Assembly: GCF_009849585.1 (NCBI RefSeq)
Contig: NZ_VCRN01000019.1
Span: 1-64,000, forward strand
Origin: Bacillus sp. ZZV12-4809
GTDB taxonomy: Bacteria; Bacillota; Bacilli; Bacillales; Cytobacillaceae
Length of the DNA: 64,000 nt
Direction of reading: 5' to 3'
The translations under genes were made by a program, and so were the position numbers. The notes under the pieces are model-generated. The model was not told the DNA's origin. It saw nothing but the letters and a program-made list of their open reading frames with translations, and ran no database searches. This document shows, in pieces, positions 8,074-18,317 of this stretch. How positions within the stretch are numbered: the first letter of the stretch is position 1; each line of letters begins with the position of its first letter.

Positions 8074-11030
8074 ATGAAAGTTGCGAGAGGTAGAGAATTG
8101 CTTACATCGGAACAGCGACAGGTCCTTATGCAAATTCCTGAAGATGAGTGGGTGCTAGGAACCTACTACACTTTTTCCAAACGGGATTTAGGAATTATCA
8201 ATAAACGAAGGAGAGAAGAAAACCGTTTAGGGTTCGCCGTTCAATTAGCTGTTCTTCGGTATCCCAGTTGGCCATACACTCATATCAAAAACATCCCGGA
8301 TTCAGTCATACATTATATATCGAAACAAATCGGTGCCACTTCATCTTCGATTAGTCTTTATCCTCAAAGAGAAAATACACTTTGGGATCATTTGAAAGAA
8401 ATTCGAAGTGAATACGACTTTGTAACTTTTACACTAAAAGAATATCGAATAGCATTTAAGCATCTTCATCAATTAGCTTTGGAAAATGGCGTTGCCATGC
8501 ATCTACTACATGAATGTATAGATTTTCTAAGAAAAAAGAAAATCATTTTGCCTGCTATCACTACACTTGAGAGATTGGTGTGGGAGGCAAGGGCAATGGC
8601 TGAAAAGATGCTATTTAATACGGTTAGTCAAACTCTAACAAATAACCAAAAAGAAAAGCTTGAAGAGATCATTACTTCGCAGCATCCATCCGAATCCAAT
8701 AAAACGATATTGGGTTGGTTAAAGGAACCACAGGGTCATCCTTCACCCGAAACATTTCTAAAAGTAATAGAACGACTCGAATATATACGAGAAATGGAAT
8801 TGGAAACGGTACAAATTAGTCATTTGCATCGCAATCGCCTGTTACAACTATCTCGCTTAGGTTCAAGATATGAGCCTTATGCATTCCGTGACTTTCAAGA
8901 AAATAAACGATATTCGATATTAACCGTCTATTTATTACATCTTACTCAGGAGTTAACGGATAAAGCTTTTGAAATTCATGACAGACAAATACTCAATCTG
9001 TTATCAAAAGGCCGTAAGGCTCAAGAAGAAATTCAGAAACAAAACGGTAAAAAGCTGAATGAGAAGGTTATACACTTTACAAACATCGGACAAGCTTTAA
9101 TTAAAGCAAAAAAGGAAAAATTAGATGTTTTTGAGGTTTTAGAATCCATTATTGAATGGAATTCTTTTGTTTCTTCGGTGGAAGAGGCTCAGGAGCTTGC
9201 ACGTCCTACCGACTATGATTATTTAGACTTACTGCAAAAAAGATTTTATTCACTTAGAAAATATACGCCAACGCTATTAAGGGTATTGGAATTTCATTCT
9301 ACAAAGGCAAATGTGCCACTTTTACAAGCTGTTGAGATTATCCGCGGCATGAACGAATCCGGAAAGCGAAAAGTGCCTGATGACTCACCTGTGGATTTTA
9401 TTTCAAAACGTTGGAAAAAGCATTTATACGAAGATGATGGTACAACAATCAATCGTCATTACTATGAAATGGCTGTTTTAACAGAACTTCGGGAGCATGT
9501 TCGGGCAGGAGATGTTTCCATTGTTGGCAGCAGACAATATAGAGATTTTGAGGAATATTTGTTTTCAGAAGATACATGGAATCAAACGAAGGAGAATACG
9601 AGATTATCAGTTAGTTTATCATTCGAGGATTTTATAACGGAGAGAACCATCAGCATTAATGAAAGATTAAAGTGGTTAGCTGCCAATTCCAACAAGTTAG
9701 ACGGGGTTTCTCTTGAAAAAGGAAAGCTGTCAATTGCACGCTTAGAAAAAGATGTTCCAGAAGAAGCAAAAAAATTTAGTGCAAGCCTGTATCAGATGCT
9801 ACCAAGAATAAAATTAACCGATTTACTGATGGATATTGCTTATATAACAGGATTTCATGAGCAATTTACTCATGCTTCCAATAATCGAAAACCGGATAAA
9901 GAAGAAACGATTATTATTCTGGCTGCCCTTTTAGGAATGGGAATGAATATAGGTTTAAGCAAGATGGCTGAATCAACACCCGGACTTACATATAAGCATT
10001 TAGCCAATGCATCTCAATGGCGCATGTATGAAGATGCAATGAATAAAGCCCAAGCCGTATTAGTAAATTTTAAATTACAATTATCTTCCTATTGGGGAGA
10101 CGGTACAACATCCTCGTCAGACGGTATGAGAATGCAGCTAGGTGTTTCATCACTACATGCAGATGCAAATCCACATTATGGAACCGGAAAAGGAGCCACC
10201 ATCTACCGTTTTACTAGTGATCAATTCTCTTCTTACTACACAAAGATTATTCATACTAATTCAAGGGATGCGATTCATGTTTTGGATGGTTTGTTGCACC
10301 ATGAGACGGATCTAAACATAGAAGAGCATTATACAGACACTGCTGGTTACACAGACCAAATATTCGGATTGACTCATTTATTAGGATTTAAATTTGCTCC
10401 AAGAATAAGGGATTTATCAGACTCGAAATTATTTACAATAGATAAAGCAAGTGAATATCCAAAATTAGAAGCCATTTTACGTGGACAAATAAATACAAAG
10501 GTCATTAAAGAAAATTATGAGGATGTTTTGCGATTAGCTCATTCTATAAATGAAGGAACAGTTTCAGCATCCCTTATTATGGGGAAACTAGGTTCTTATT
10601 CAAGACAAAACAGCTTGGCTACCGCTTTACGTGAGATGGGCCGAATAGAAAAAACGATCTTTATTTTGAATTATATTTCGGATGAATCATGAAGAAGAAA
10701 AATACAAAAAGGATTGAATAAAGGAGAAGCGATGAATGGACTGGCAAGAGCTATTTTCTTCGGAAAACAAGGAGAGCTTAGGGAACGAACCAGCATCAAT
10801 TGCAAAGAGCCAGTGCTTTAAATATAATTATTAACGCCATTAGTGTCTGGAATACTCTATATCTGACAAAAGCAGTTGAATACCAAAAAGGTTTAGGTAA
10901 TTTTAATGAAGATTTGTTGCATCATATGTCTCCTTTAGGCTGGGAGCATATCAATTTACTAGGAGAGTACCGTTTTAATTCTGAAAAAATGGTTGCGTTA
11001 GATTCTCTAAGACCACTAAAACTGTCTTAA
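8074..11030 (+). pseudogene. tnpA: Tn3-family transposase TnpA (Tn1546-like), nonsense and frameshift near the 3' end
   Basis: Intact for 872 residues (8074-10692), with the N-terminal DUF4158-type domain and the DDE core (YWGDGTTSSSDG; DTAGYTDQIFGL). Then comes an in-frame TGA at 10690 where relatives have a sense codon. The frame continues to GELRER, then an indel around 10790 shifts into the last segment (10800-11030: ISVWNTLYLTKAVEYQK... GWEHINLLGEY). A normal protein would be about 985 residues. The final 110 residues, including the third catalytic region, are lost, so the transposon is probably not autonomous. Confidence 0.88.
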
Positions 11031-11066
11031 CGTTGTTAAAATTGGGGTAATCGTCTTGAAAATGGG

Positions 11067-11104
11067 CTTAGCGTTGTAAATCCGCATTTTCCTGACGCTA
11101 CCCC
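11067..11104. repeat. Complete 38-bp Tn1546-type right terminal inverted repeat
   Basis: Begins CTTAGCGTTGTAAATCCGCA and ends CCTGACGCTACCCC, the Tn3-family form GGGG...TAAG in reverse. It lies 36 nt after the tnpA end. It matches the visible inner part of the left end at 4447-4467 except for one base. Confidence 0.92.
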
Positions 11105-11416
11105 TATATAACATTAACATAGTCGTACAAGCTGGAATAAACGAAAAGTTAAAGGAAATTAGTGAAAATAAGTTAATTGCTAACACTGAAAAAAATAATA
11201 AGGGATGAGATTTTAAAGACTTTTGAGAAAGGAGTAGAGATAAATTCGGATGTTTATAAGTTAGGAGAAATATTATATCGTGAGAACCCCCAGAAATGGA
11301 ATAAAGAGATAAAAGAAAAGCGATTTTTCTTAAATAAGGATAGTATCGAGCAAATCAACATTCAAGTTAATTTAGTGAACTCAGGAAAATTGAAATACCA
11401 AGACGGACATTATTAA
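11105..11416 (+). pseudogene. Ger(x)C-family germinant receptor C-subunit, C-terminal remnant
   Basis: Two overlapping frames give GINEKLKEISENKLIANTE followed by KKIIRDEILKTFEKG and NSDVYKLGEILYRENPQKW. This resembles the conserved end of GerAC/GerKC proteins (segment of the type 'D..GFGE.LYR..P..W' and the final beta strand). There is one frameshift near 11180 and no start. It begins directly at the transposon end, so the Tn1546-like element probably truncated the gene, and flanking DNA once held a germinant receptor operon. Attribution is from memory of the family. Confidence 0.5.
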
Positions 11417-11490
11417 GAACGATAAAAGAGTAATTCTGGAACTATATTAAGTAGCGAAATTACATAGAAGGAGCTTCATTAATTACACAT

Positions 11491-11525
11491 AAGTCAATTC
11501 TTAATGTATGGAATTGACTTTTTAT
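11491..11525. terminator. Terminator after the GerAC remnant
   Basis: Perfect 10-bp stem AAGTCAATTC/GAATTGACTT followed by TTTTTAT. Confidence 0.7.
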
Positions 11526-11538
11526 TCTAATACATCTG

Positions 11539-11576
11539 CTTAGCGTATAATATTCGCGTTTTGTCGGCAGGACCCC
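11539..11576. repeat. 38-bp Tn3-type terminal inverted repeat, second subtype
   Basis: Starts CTTAGCGTATAATATTCGCG and ends GTCGGCAGGACCCC. It is closely related to the repeat at 15424-15461 and distinct from the Tn1546 type. The orientation places its former transposon to the left. The following 350 bases (11577-11924) show no gene. Confidence 0.75.
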
Positions 11577-11924
11577 TATATATACTTCATAATCGATTGA
11601 GTTGGCTTTCCTTCAGGTTTTTATCAAGTTCCTCAGCTTACCTGCTCTTTATCTGTTTGTTAAGAACGTTTTAAAAATGCCTTTATACTTTTAACACCGG
11701 CCTTGTTTGCAAAGGAAAATTATACTTGCAGAATGCAACATATTTATCCGTTTGGAAAGAAAACAAAATTTATTTTGTTAAATGAGACAAATGCCTAGTC
11801 TAGGGACATAAGTGAAACATACCATAGAATTGTAAATTGGTTTTAAAAGGTATTTAACCTCATTTTACACGCGATATTGCTTCTTTTTTTAGAAGTGAAA
11901 AAATTTAAAAAGGGTGATAAAAAA

Positions 11925-12440
11925 ATGGAAGCCCAAACGGAAAACTATAAATATTTATTGGGATGGTGTACCGACATTTATGTTCATTGGGAAAGTGTGA
12001 AACCGAAGTTCTCAAAACTCTTTGACTTAAGAACTTTAGAGGAATGGGAAGAGACATGGCGTAATTTAATGAGTAAATTACAAAAAAATTTAACAGTAGA
12101 CTCTGAGGACTTTGAGACAGCTACAAGTCTTTATGAACAGTGGGAGGTGCTATACAAAGAAGCACATCCAAATCTAGAGGGTAATGAATCCGATGAGAGA
12201 GAAAATTCGGATCAGGATTTGAAAAGTGAAACATTAATGGCAATAAAGCCTTTTGTTGATTATGGTCTAAAAGAAGTTGCTCTTACTTCCTATGAACATG
12301 CGCTAACTGAAATTGCCGCAATGGCCTACCTTCTGGGAAAAGGCTTTGATCAACAAACAGCTTATAAAACCGTTGAATCTTGGGAAGTAAATGAAATGTT
12401 CGAAACCGAATATGGAAGATTCAAAATGAATAAATATTAA
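11925..12440 (+). CDS. Unknown acidic protein sharing a C-terminal domain with the cupin protein
   Basis: 171 residues from an ATG at 11925 with AGGGTGAT upstream; the longer frame to 11877 lacks a ribosome site. It is Trp- and Glu-rich, soluble, with no signal. The middle (about 80-115) is charged and probably flexible. The last 60 residues (YLLGKGFDQQTAYKTVESWE) align with the C-terminus of the cupin protein at 6106-6900 (VLVGKGYSPKKAYETVEEWE). The shared module may be a docking or multimerisation domain (inference). Function unknown. Confidence 0.6.
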   Translation: MEAQTENYKYLLGWCTDIYVHWESVKPKFSKLFDLRTLEEWEETWRNLMSKLQKNLTVDSEDFETATSLYEQWEVLYKEAHPNLEGNESDERENSDQDLKSETLMAIKPFVDYGLKEVALTSYEHALTEIAAMAYLLGKGFDQQTAYKTVESWEVNEMFETEYGRFKMNKY

Positions 12441-12546
12441 AATAATTTATTAGACTTTCTTTCTTTTTTTAACACTCTGATGTATAGATAGAAATTAAAC
12501 TTTAAACTCTTGTATTTATGATTATTACGAAACGAGGAATCAACTT

Positions 12547-12987
12547 TTGCAAACTGCACAGAAACTCATGGTTAGTATACCTTTTCCATCAAAATGGGGT
12601 ATTTCGGCTTCTATAGCCGGTCGACCCATTATTTGGGGAGTACTCATCATTAATTCTATTACAGGTAATAATAAAGTATCTGGTACAATTAATTTTCGTG
12701 GTACACCTATTCAAATTAATGGGTATTGGGAAGAAAACACCAAACAAATAAGTTTTGATTCACCATATGCCTCATTTTTTGGTAACTTATCTATATTTGA
12801 TGATCCCTCGATTAGAATTCGTCATTTCGTTTTAAGTGGACAGTTTATTATGAAACCTCCCTCTTTGCTTGCAGGTGAGTACGGAACTTGGATTGCTACA
12901 ACTGATACAGCACTCACTGAACCTCCTATATATCAGAACGGCGTTCCTCCTGCCGGAGTCTTTTTAACATCAGATATCCTGTACTAA
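12547..12987 (+). CDS. Unknown 146-residue beta-rich protein
   Basis: TTG start at 12547 with CGAGGA eight bases upstream. The sequence is Ile/Gly/Pro/Ser-rich with alternating hydrophobic pattern (VSGTINFRGTPIQINGYWEE), suggesting a beta-sandwich. No signal peptide, Cys or catalytic motif stands out. It sits alone between unrelated remnants, so it may be a coat or spore-surface protein, but nothing proves this. Confidence 0.5.
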   Translation: MQTAQKLMVSIPFPSKWGISASIAGRPIIWGVLIINSITGNNKVSGTINFRGTPIQINGYWEENTKQISFDSPYASFFGNLSIFDDPSIRIRHFVLSGQFIMKPPSLLAGEYGTWIATTDTALTEPPIYQNGVPPAGVFLTSDILY

Positions 12988-13200
12988 ATCACTACCCTCC
13001 CGTTACACTATGGTAAGATATCTTTATATATATCACATATATTAGGCGCACTAGTCCGTTAATCCACTTGAATAAATTATTTTTGTGTCACCCCGAATAA
13101 TACTCTTTTTTTAGATTATGGTAATGGTTTCACATCAACCGGTTTTTAAATAGTATTTAGGAATGGATTCATTTTGACAATCGATTGTTCCCTTATCCAT

Positions 13201-13241
13201 AAAGCCGATTATTTCTCGTAAGTTGAGGAAAAATCGGCTTT
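13201..13241. terminator. Bidirectional terminator-like hairpin
   Basis: Perfect 10-bp stem AAAGCCGATT/AATCGGCTTT around a 21-nt loop. It precedes a decayed Tn3 end. Confidence 0.5.
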
Positions 13242-13258
13242 ATTCATGACGAATTATG

Positions 13259-13298
13259 CTTAGCGTATGTTTTAAGCGCTTTTTGTTGGTGGGATCCC
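13259..13298. repeat. Degenerate Tn3-type terminal inverted repeat
   Basis: CTTAGCGTAT... and ...GGATCCC with an intervening T-rich core resemble the second-subtype repeat at 11539-11576 but with several changes. It is followed by TTATATATA, as the other ends are followed by TATATA. Confidence 0.5.
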
Positions 13299-13356
13299 TT
13301 ATATATAAAATAGCCTTATAATCAAAACGGTTGCTATATTTCATTGCTAAAAACTT

Positions 13357-13506
13357 TTATTGATTCCAAATTCTCTTTAAATCCAATGGAACGAATACCT
13401 TATTCCCATGTATCTCCCTATGTATGATAGGATTTGAAAAGCATTGATCTAAACTTAACCCTTCTTTTTTATGCCTAGCTCTTATAAAGTCTTCGGGTAA
13501 TCGCAT
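13357..13506 (-). CDS. Small unknown protein (49 aa), paralogue of the one at 25111
   Basis: Starts MRLPEDFIRARHKKEGLSLD and ends with PLDLKRIWNQ. About 80% identical to the 51-residue protein at 25111-25266. The ribosome site AAGGAGCAA lies close to the start. The conserved core is CFSNPIIHREI...VPLDLKRIWNQ. No known family recognised. Conservation of the reading frame in two copies supports it as a real gene. It is probably sporulation-linked, as its neighbour in both copies is a DUF1657 gene. Confidence 0.55.
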   Translation of the reverse strand: MRLPEDFIRARHKKEGLSLDQCFSNPIIHREIHGNKVFVPLDLKRIWNQ

Positions 13507-13639
13507 AACACTTGCTCCTTTTATATTTTTTATAAAACAACTCTTGGTAAGAAAGCTTAGTTTTTATTCGCTCTCTGTAATATACCAAGAATGTTGCGAC
13601 ATAAAGCTTAGAATTGTAATTTTTACGAACGTGTGCTTC

Positions 13640-13947
13640 AGTTATTTTTTTTATGAGACTGGGCTTGTTTGTTTTGTTGTCTTACTTGTTGTTCATTATT
13701 TTTGCTTGTAAACTCATTTCCTTATTGATTTTGTGCTCCTTGCGTACTGCCTTGGGAAGCTTGGCTTCCATCTTGGGCTTATTGCGGTTCTTCTTGTTCG
13801 ATTTGTTGAACGCGTGGTTCAACGCTGTGTAGAACGGATTGAGTTTGTAGCCTCTTGGTAAAGCTGCTTAGCTTGTTGATTGCAAATGTTTCGAAGCTAG
13901 CCTGCAAATCCTAGTAGAGCTGTCTTTACGTCATTTTTTACTGTTAT
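13640..13947 (-). pseudogene. Decayed copy of the long DUF1657 gene
   Basis: The nucleotide sequence matches the gene at 25439-25759 throughout (for example the stretch encoding VEPRVQQIEQEEPQ), but the start is ATA, a stop follows within 20 codons and there are indels. Together with 13357-13506 and 14265-14612 it forms a degraded duplicate of the 25.1-27.5 kb block. Confidence 0.75.
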
Positions 13948-14264
13948 AAATAACGCCGCCTTTAATTTTTACTTTATTAGAATGATGTATAAGAATATTT
14001 TTTATAACTTCCAATTTTATCCTGCTTTTAAATGACCAAAAACCCACAGTTATGTAATTACATTTGATAAATGGCACCATTTTTTTGATAGAAGCCTCTT
14101 TTCCTCTGTACTACATTTTTATCTTCAATTCCTGACACCTAGGCCGCTACTGTTTGGTGATTAAGGACCTTAATTTTATTGATGTTAAGTTAAAATGTTC
14201 GTATAAAAAAGTGGAAGGAGAAGATAATATTGAAAGTAAACAACCAATAGAGAGGACGATAAAA

Positions 14265-14612
14265 ATGAATCTAAAGTGGTTAAGGCTATTAACAGCAGTT
14301 TTTCTATCTGCCATCATGTTATTGGGGTGTAATAATGTAGAAGAGGATAAGGATCCACCACCACCTGAAGTGGATGTAGATCCTGACACAGAAGAACCCA
14401 TTGAAGATCCTGAAGATGCAAATGACCCAGATAATATAGATGAAAATGATGTGGACCCAGATACAGAAGAGCCAATTGAAGATCCTAAAGATGTAAATGA
14501 CCCAGATAATATAGATGAAAATAAAGATGATGAAGCTGATTTAGTCCCTGATGCAGAAGAACCCATTGAAGATCCTAAAGATGTAAACGATCCAGATAAT
14601 ATAGATGAATAA
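14265..14612 (+). CDS. Acidic repeat lipoprotein
   Basis: 115 residues. Start MNLKWLRLL at 14265 with AGAGGA upstream. The signal peptide ends in a lipobox (IMLLGC, Cys about residue 20). The mature part is three Asp/Glu-rich repeats of about 25 residues, each ending in DPDNIDE, preceded by DTEEPIEDP. No globular domain. Paralogue at 27194-27520, which sits next to an intact protease gene; here the protease is truncated (15200-15423). Possible roles are calcium binding or an inner-membrane spacer, but the function is unknown. Confidence 0.7.
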   Translation: MNLKWLRLLTAVFLSAIMLLGCNNVEEDKDPPPPEVDVDPDTEEPIEDPEDANDPDNIDENDVDPDTEEPIEDPKDVNDPDNIDENKDDEADLVPDAEEPIEDPKDVNDPDNIDE

Positions 14613-14621
14613 ATATTAACA

Positions 14622-14665
14622 GCAATAAGGCACACCGTTTGTTTTCAAACGGTGTGCCTTATTGC
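14622..14665. terminator. Strong terminator after the acidic lipoprotein
   Basis: Perfect 20-bp inverted repeat (14622-14641 with 14646-14665) around a TTTT loop. The bases 14666-15199 that follow contain no recognisable intact gene, only a short minus-strand Tyr/His/Gln-rich frame near 14870-14950 (MSYYHPQYSSQFSQYPELKE) without a clear start. Confidence 0.7.
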
Positions 14666-15199
14666 TCCAAATTTAACTGTTATGATAAAGCTCAATTGTT
14701 GTTTTTTTAACCAATAGTACAAAAATACATTTAAACATTTCAACTCTACTAGTTTTCCTTTATAAGCATGGAACATATCAACTATTTTTAAAACATTTTA
14801 TTAATTCCCTAAGATTCAACCGTTAAATAAACGGTCTATGCCAATTAAATAGGTTATTGCAGCACTTCCTTCAGCTCAGGGTATTGCGAAAACTGGCTGG
14901 AATATTGAGGATGATAATAAGACATGTAATTATGATATTGTATAATTTTTATAACTCCCCTTTCTTAAATTGAATATATTTAGTTTTATCTTATTTTCCT
15001 AATTATCCTAGGACTAGACATTTGCCTACATACCCTAATTTGAAAAAACAAATAAAGAAATAAGTAATAGCAAAAGTTAATCATCTTTCCTTTCTTTAAT
15101 AGCAACGTAAACGAAACTCCTTTTTTATTTTCCATTTATTTCATCGTTAAAATCCCTGTGACTAAACAAGCTAATAACAAAACTATTTATAGGTGTCTC

Positions 15200-15423
15200 A
15201 TTAGAAAAATACCAAGGGCCTTATTGGTTACCGTTTCCATACTTATTCTTTTATCCATAGGGTTACTATTTTTAGTACAAAATACAAGAAACACAGAGAA
15301 TCACGAAAATGAAACTGTAGCTGTCAAAAACAGATTTAATACCCCTATAACCAGAGTCCAAAATGTTGAAAGCGAAAAAAATGTTCTTCAAATAAACAGC
15401 ATTGCCATGGATGAAACCATAAA
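15200..15423 (+). pseudogene. N-terminal fragment of the subtilisin-like protease gene
   Basis: Encodes a signal-anchor and start of the propeptide closely matching residues 1-75 of the intact protease at 27640-29025 (LLVTVSVLILLSIGLLF). The start ATG has become ATT, and the gene is cut at a Tn3-type terminal repeat beginning at 15424. Confidence 0.8.
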
Positions 15424-15461
15424 GGGGTACTGCCGACTAAACGCAGATATAATACGCTAAG
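15424..15461. repeat. 38-bp Tn3-type terminal inverted repeat inserted in the protease gene
   Basis: GGGGTACTGCCGACTAAACG at the start and ATACGCTAAG at the end. The transposon body lies to the right, as shown by the tnpA tail at 15521. It is the second IR subtype, like 11539-11576. A terminator-like hairpin (AGCCTGATTTTTC/GAAAAACCAGGCT) at about 15480-15516 lies between it and tnpA. Confidence 0.8.
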
Positions 15462-15520
15462 GAATTTTTTAGAAGGTAAAAGCCTGATTTTTCTACGTTA
15501 AGCAGAAAAACCAGGCTTTT

Positions 15521-15832
15521 TTATATCCTAAGTGGACGCAGGGCATGTATCGAGTTCAAAATCTCAGGTATAAATGAATATTCTCCGAGAAAGTTTATGT
15601 GTTCCCATCCCAATGGTGATATGTGAGGAAGCAATTCCTCTTGATATTTTCCTATATTTTTAAAATGTTCAATTGCTTGTGATAAATACACGGTATTCCA
15701 AATGCTGATGGCATTAATAATTAGATTTAATGAGCTGGCACGCTGTAAATGATCTTGTAATGCTCTTTCTCTAAGTTCTCCCTGTTTTCCGAAGAAAATA
15801 GCTCGTGCCAAGGCATTCATGGATTCTCCCTT
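15521..15832 (-). pseudogene. Tn3-family tnpA, C-terminal remnant fused to a DUF421 gene
   Basis: From [20 protein letters not shown] to LGWEHINFLGEY it matches the last 100 residues of the TnpA at 8074-11030. The upstream 870 residues are replaced by the DUF421 gene in an overlapping frame. The junction near 15832 marks a deletion that joined the spoVA-associated operon to the transposon end. Confidence 0.85.
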
Positions 15833-16350
15833 ATTGGGAGGTATACTGGACTTTCTAGAAGACTGAGATCTTGCATGTCTGGTTTTTGATACTTCGATTG
15901 TAATAATATACTGATTTGCCCATTAGCTTCCAATATACCGTATTTGACTTCGCGAACAGAAAAAACCTGATTTTGTCGAAGTATACTTAATACTTGATTT
16001 ACATCCAATTTGTTCTTTTTAAGTAACTTTCTATCCATTATACCATCCCGAATAATGATGTTAGGATCGCCCAATAAGAGAGAACGTGTCGATTTATTTT
16101 TTAGAGTCAAGAACTCTATCCCCAACATGAGAAGCGTCCACAATCCGATGGCATATAAAAAGTGAAAAATCCCTACCTTATTTTCATAAATGGTATTTCC
16201 TAAAAAATCTCCAAGCACTAATACAAAAACTAAGTGAAACGGGGTTAACTGATAGATGGATGTTCTGCCTGTTATGATAATGATAAAAAATAAGGTGACA
16301 AAACCTACTATGACTTTGATTGTCAGTAAACCCAAAAAAATTTCACCCAA
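15817..16350 (-). pseudogene. DUF421 (YetF-like) membrane protein, C-terminally truncated
   Basis: TTG start at 16350 with GGAGG. Residues 1-165 match the intact paralogue at 40071-40754: three membrane segments (TIKVIVGFVTLFFIIII, LTPFHLVFVLVLGDFLG, FLYAIGLWTLLMLGIEF) and the first soluble subdomain (VREVKYGILEANGQ). After ESPVY the sequence runs into the tnpA remnant, losing about 60 residues. The CBO0543-like gene that precedes the intact paralogue is absent here. Confidence 0.8.
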
Positions 16351-16472
16351 AGTTTATTCCTCCATTTTATATTTCACTCGATTTCAAAAATCCCTCATGT
16401 TTTAAAATATTTATATTACAACATGTAAGCTAAATTAAAATCAGAAAGATAAAAAATACGGGTTTTTTCAAC

Positions 16473-17965
16473 TTATAATAATGGAGAAAGCACGCGAGCA
16501 CCCTGTTCAACTATGCGCTCAGTCAGGGATCGTTGCAGCAAGTCTTCAATTTTTAATGGTACAGAATCAGTAAGATCTCGTTGGAACTGCTCAGTGAGTT
16601 CCCTCGCCACATCAGCACTGTATAAAACTTGACACACCTCATAATGCAGGCGAAAACTTCTCATATCATAGTTTGCTGAGCCTACTTCTGCAATTTCCTC
16701 ATCGATGATCAACACTTTTGCATGTATCATTCCTTTATCGTACTGGTAGATTTCGACTCCAGTTTCTATAAGTTCTCCGTAATAAGTACGGCTTGCAAGG
16801 CCCACGATTTTTTGATTATTGTGGCGAGGAACCAGCAATCTTACACGGACACCACGAGCTACTGCTGTCTTTAATGCCATGATAATATCCGTTTCTGGTA
16901 CAAAATAGGGTGTTGTTAAATCAATAGTCTTGGTCGCCTGTGTTATACATATAAAGTAAGCTTGCCGAATGACTGGGGTAGGAATTCCAGGGTTTCCTTC
17001 CAACGTATGGATATACGCTTTATGCAATGTCCTAGTTTTTGCGGATATGTCCATTTCTTTTTCATCAAGGGTGCTCAACTCTGATCCCAATTCGGCTGAC
17101 CATTTGGAATGATCTGCTCTGCCGATTGAATTGATTTTCGTTACCTCTGATTTTGTTTTCAAATTTGTTTTTGATTTTATCCTTTCCGGCACAGCGATTT
17201 CCCAATGAACATCAAAAACAGTCTGCAAATCGGATGATGCTTCTCCTATGACTTGCAAATGAGTATCCCGCCAGAAGCCAACGTCAGGCTTCAATCCTGT
17301 ATATTCATATCCTAGTTAATGCCACCATTAAAAGCTACCTTTCCGTCGATTATGGCCATCTTACAATGATCCCGATAATTCCAATTGGACAAAATCCAGG
17401 GAAATCGCAGAGGAAATATTGTCCTGCATTCTATCCCTGCTTCAACCATCTGCCGGATTTTTTCACGCGGGAATTTATAACTCCCCAAGCTATCTCTCAT
17501 AAAACGAACCTGCACTCCATTTAATGCTTTTTCGATTAGCAGTTCTGTGATTCGATTACCAATTTGGTCATTCCGATATATGAAATATTCCAGATCAATT
17601 GTTTCTTGGGCTTTTTGCAGGGATACAAGGAGTTGATCATATTTTGCTATCCCATTGTTAAACACTTGGACTTGGCCCATTCGAAGCCCATTCACAGTGA
17701 AATGCCGTAAAGCATTGGCAATTACCGATGCTGAAGCACCGAATGTCTCAGGTAATTTGTTAGATTCATTTTTAGAACAGGTCAATCTTTTTCGATGAAT
17801 AAACTTAGGGTTTGATATGCTAAGATATAGCCAGAAACCAATGACAGGTAAAAAAAGGACGATTATTATCCAATTCAAAGCCTTGGCAGGCCGACGAACT
17901 TCCCAAATTGCTATGAATAAGATAAAGAACATATTTAACAGGTATAGATAAAAAATCCACTCCAA
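16473..17965 (-). pseudogene. cls: Cardiolipin synthase, frameshifted
   Basis: TTG start at 17965 after GGAGG. Two N-terminal membrane segments (FYLYLLNMFFILFIAIWEV, LNWIIIVLFLPVIGFWLYL) are followed by two phospholipase-D motifs, HCKMAIIDGKVAFNGG and HAKVLIIDEEIAEVGSANYD. A 2-nt loss near 17305, relative to the copy at 29123, shifts the frame exactly after the first HKD motif. Cls would condense two phosphatidylglycerols into cardiolipin in the membrane. Last damaged member of the spoVA-linked operon. Confidence 0.88.
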
Positions 17966-18317
17966 CTGGAATCCCTCCTTCTGTTTCTCTTAACATGTAC
18001 AAACTATGTAACCAGTATACGTATGGAATATGAAGGGATTGTCTGTTATATATTATGGACTACCTTTATAAGAACTTGTATAAGATATTAAGAACGAAAA
18101 AAAGAGAATTAAGGTTGGGAAAGTTCTGACATCACGAAAGGCGTAATGATCTGGGCACTGTCCTAACTAGAGACTTAGTGATTTTGAAAATTACCATCTG
18201 GTAAATTCCTAAATATAGGTATAATTTTTTATAAATTTGGAAAATGAAAGTGGTAAATGCAATAAGGAGTAAATAAGAGAAAACATTAATTTATATTGGG
18301 AGGAAATCGTCTTAAAA

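Noticed and set aside
14147..14635. Ser/Gly-rich minus-strand frame opposite the acidic lipoprotein
   Set aside because: The repeats are the complement of the acidic repeat codons; no ribosome site, while the plus strand has a signal peptide and lipobox.
14622..14665. Perfect 20-bp inverted repeat considered as a recombinase or CRISPR-like site
   Set aside because: Position right after a stop codon and a TTTT loop make it an ordinary strong terminator; there is no array anywhere in the window.
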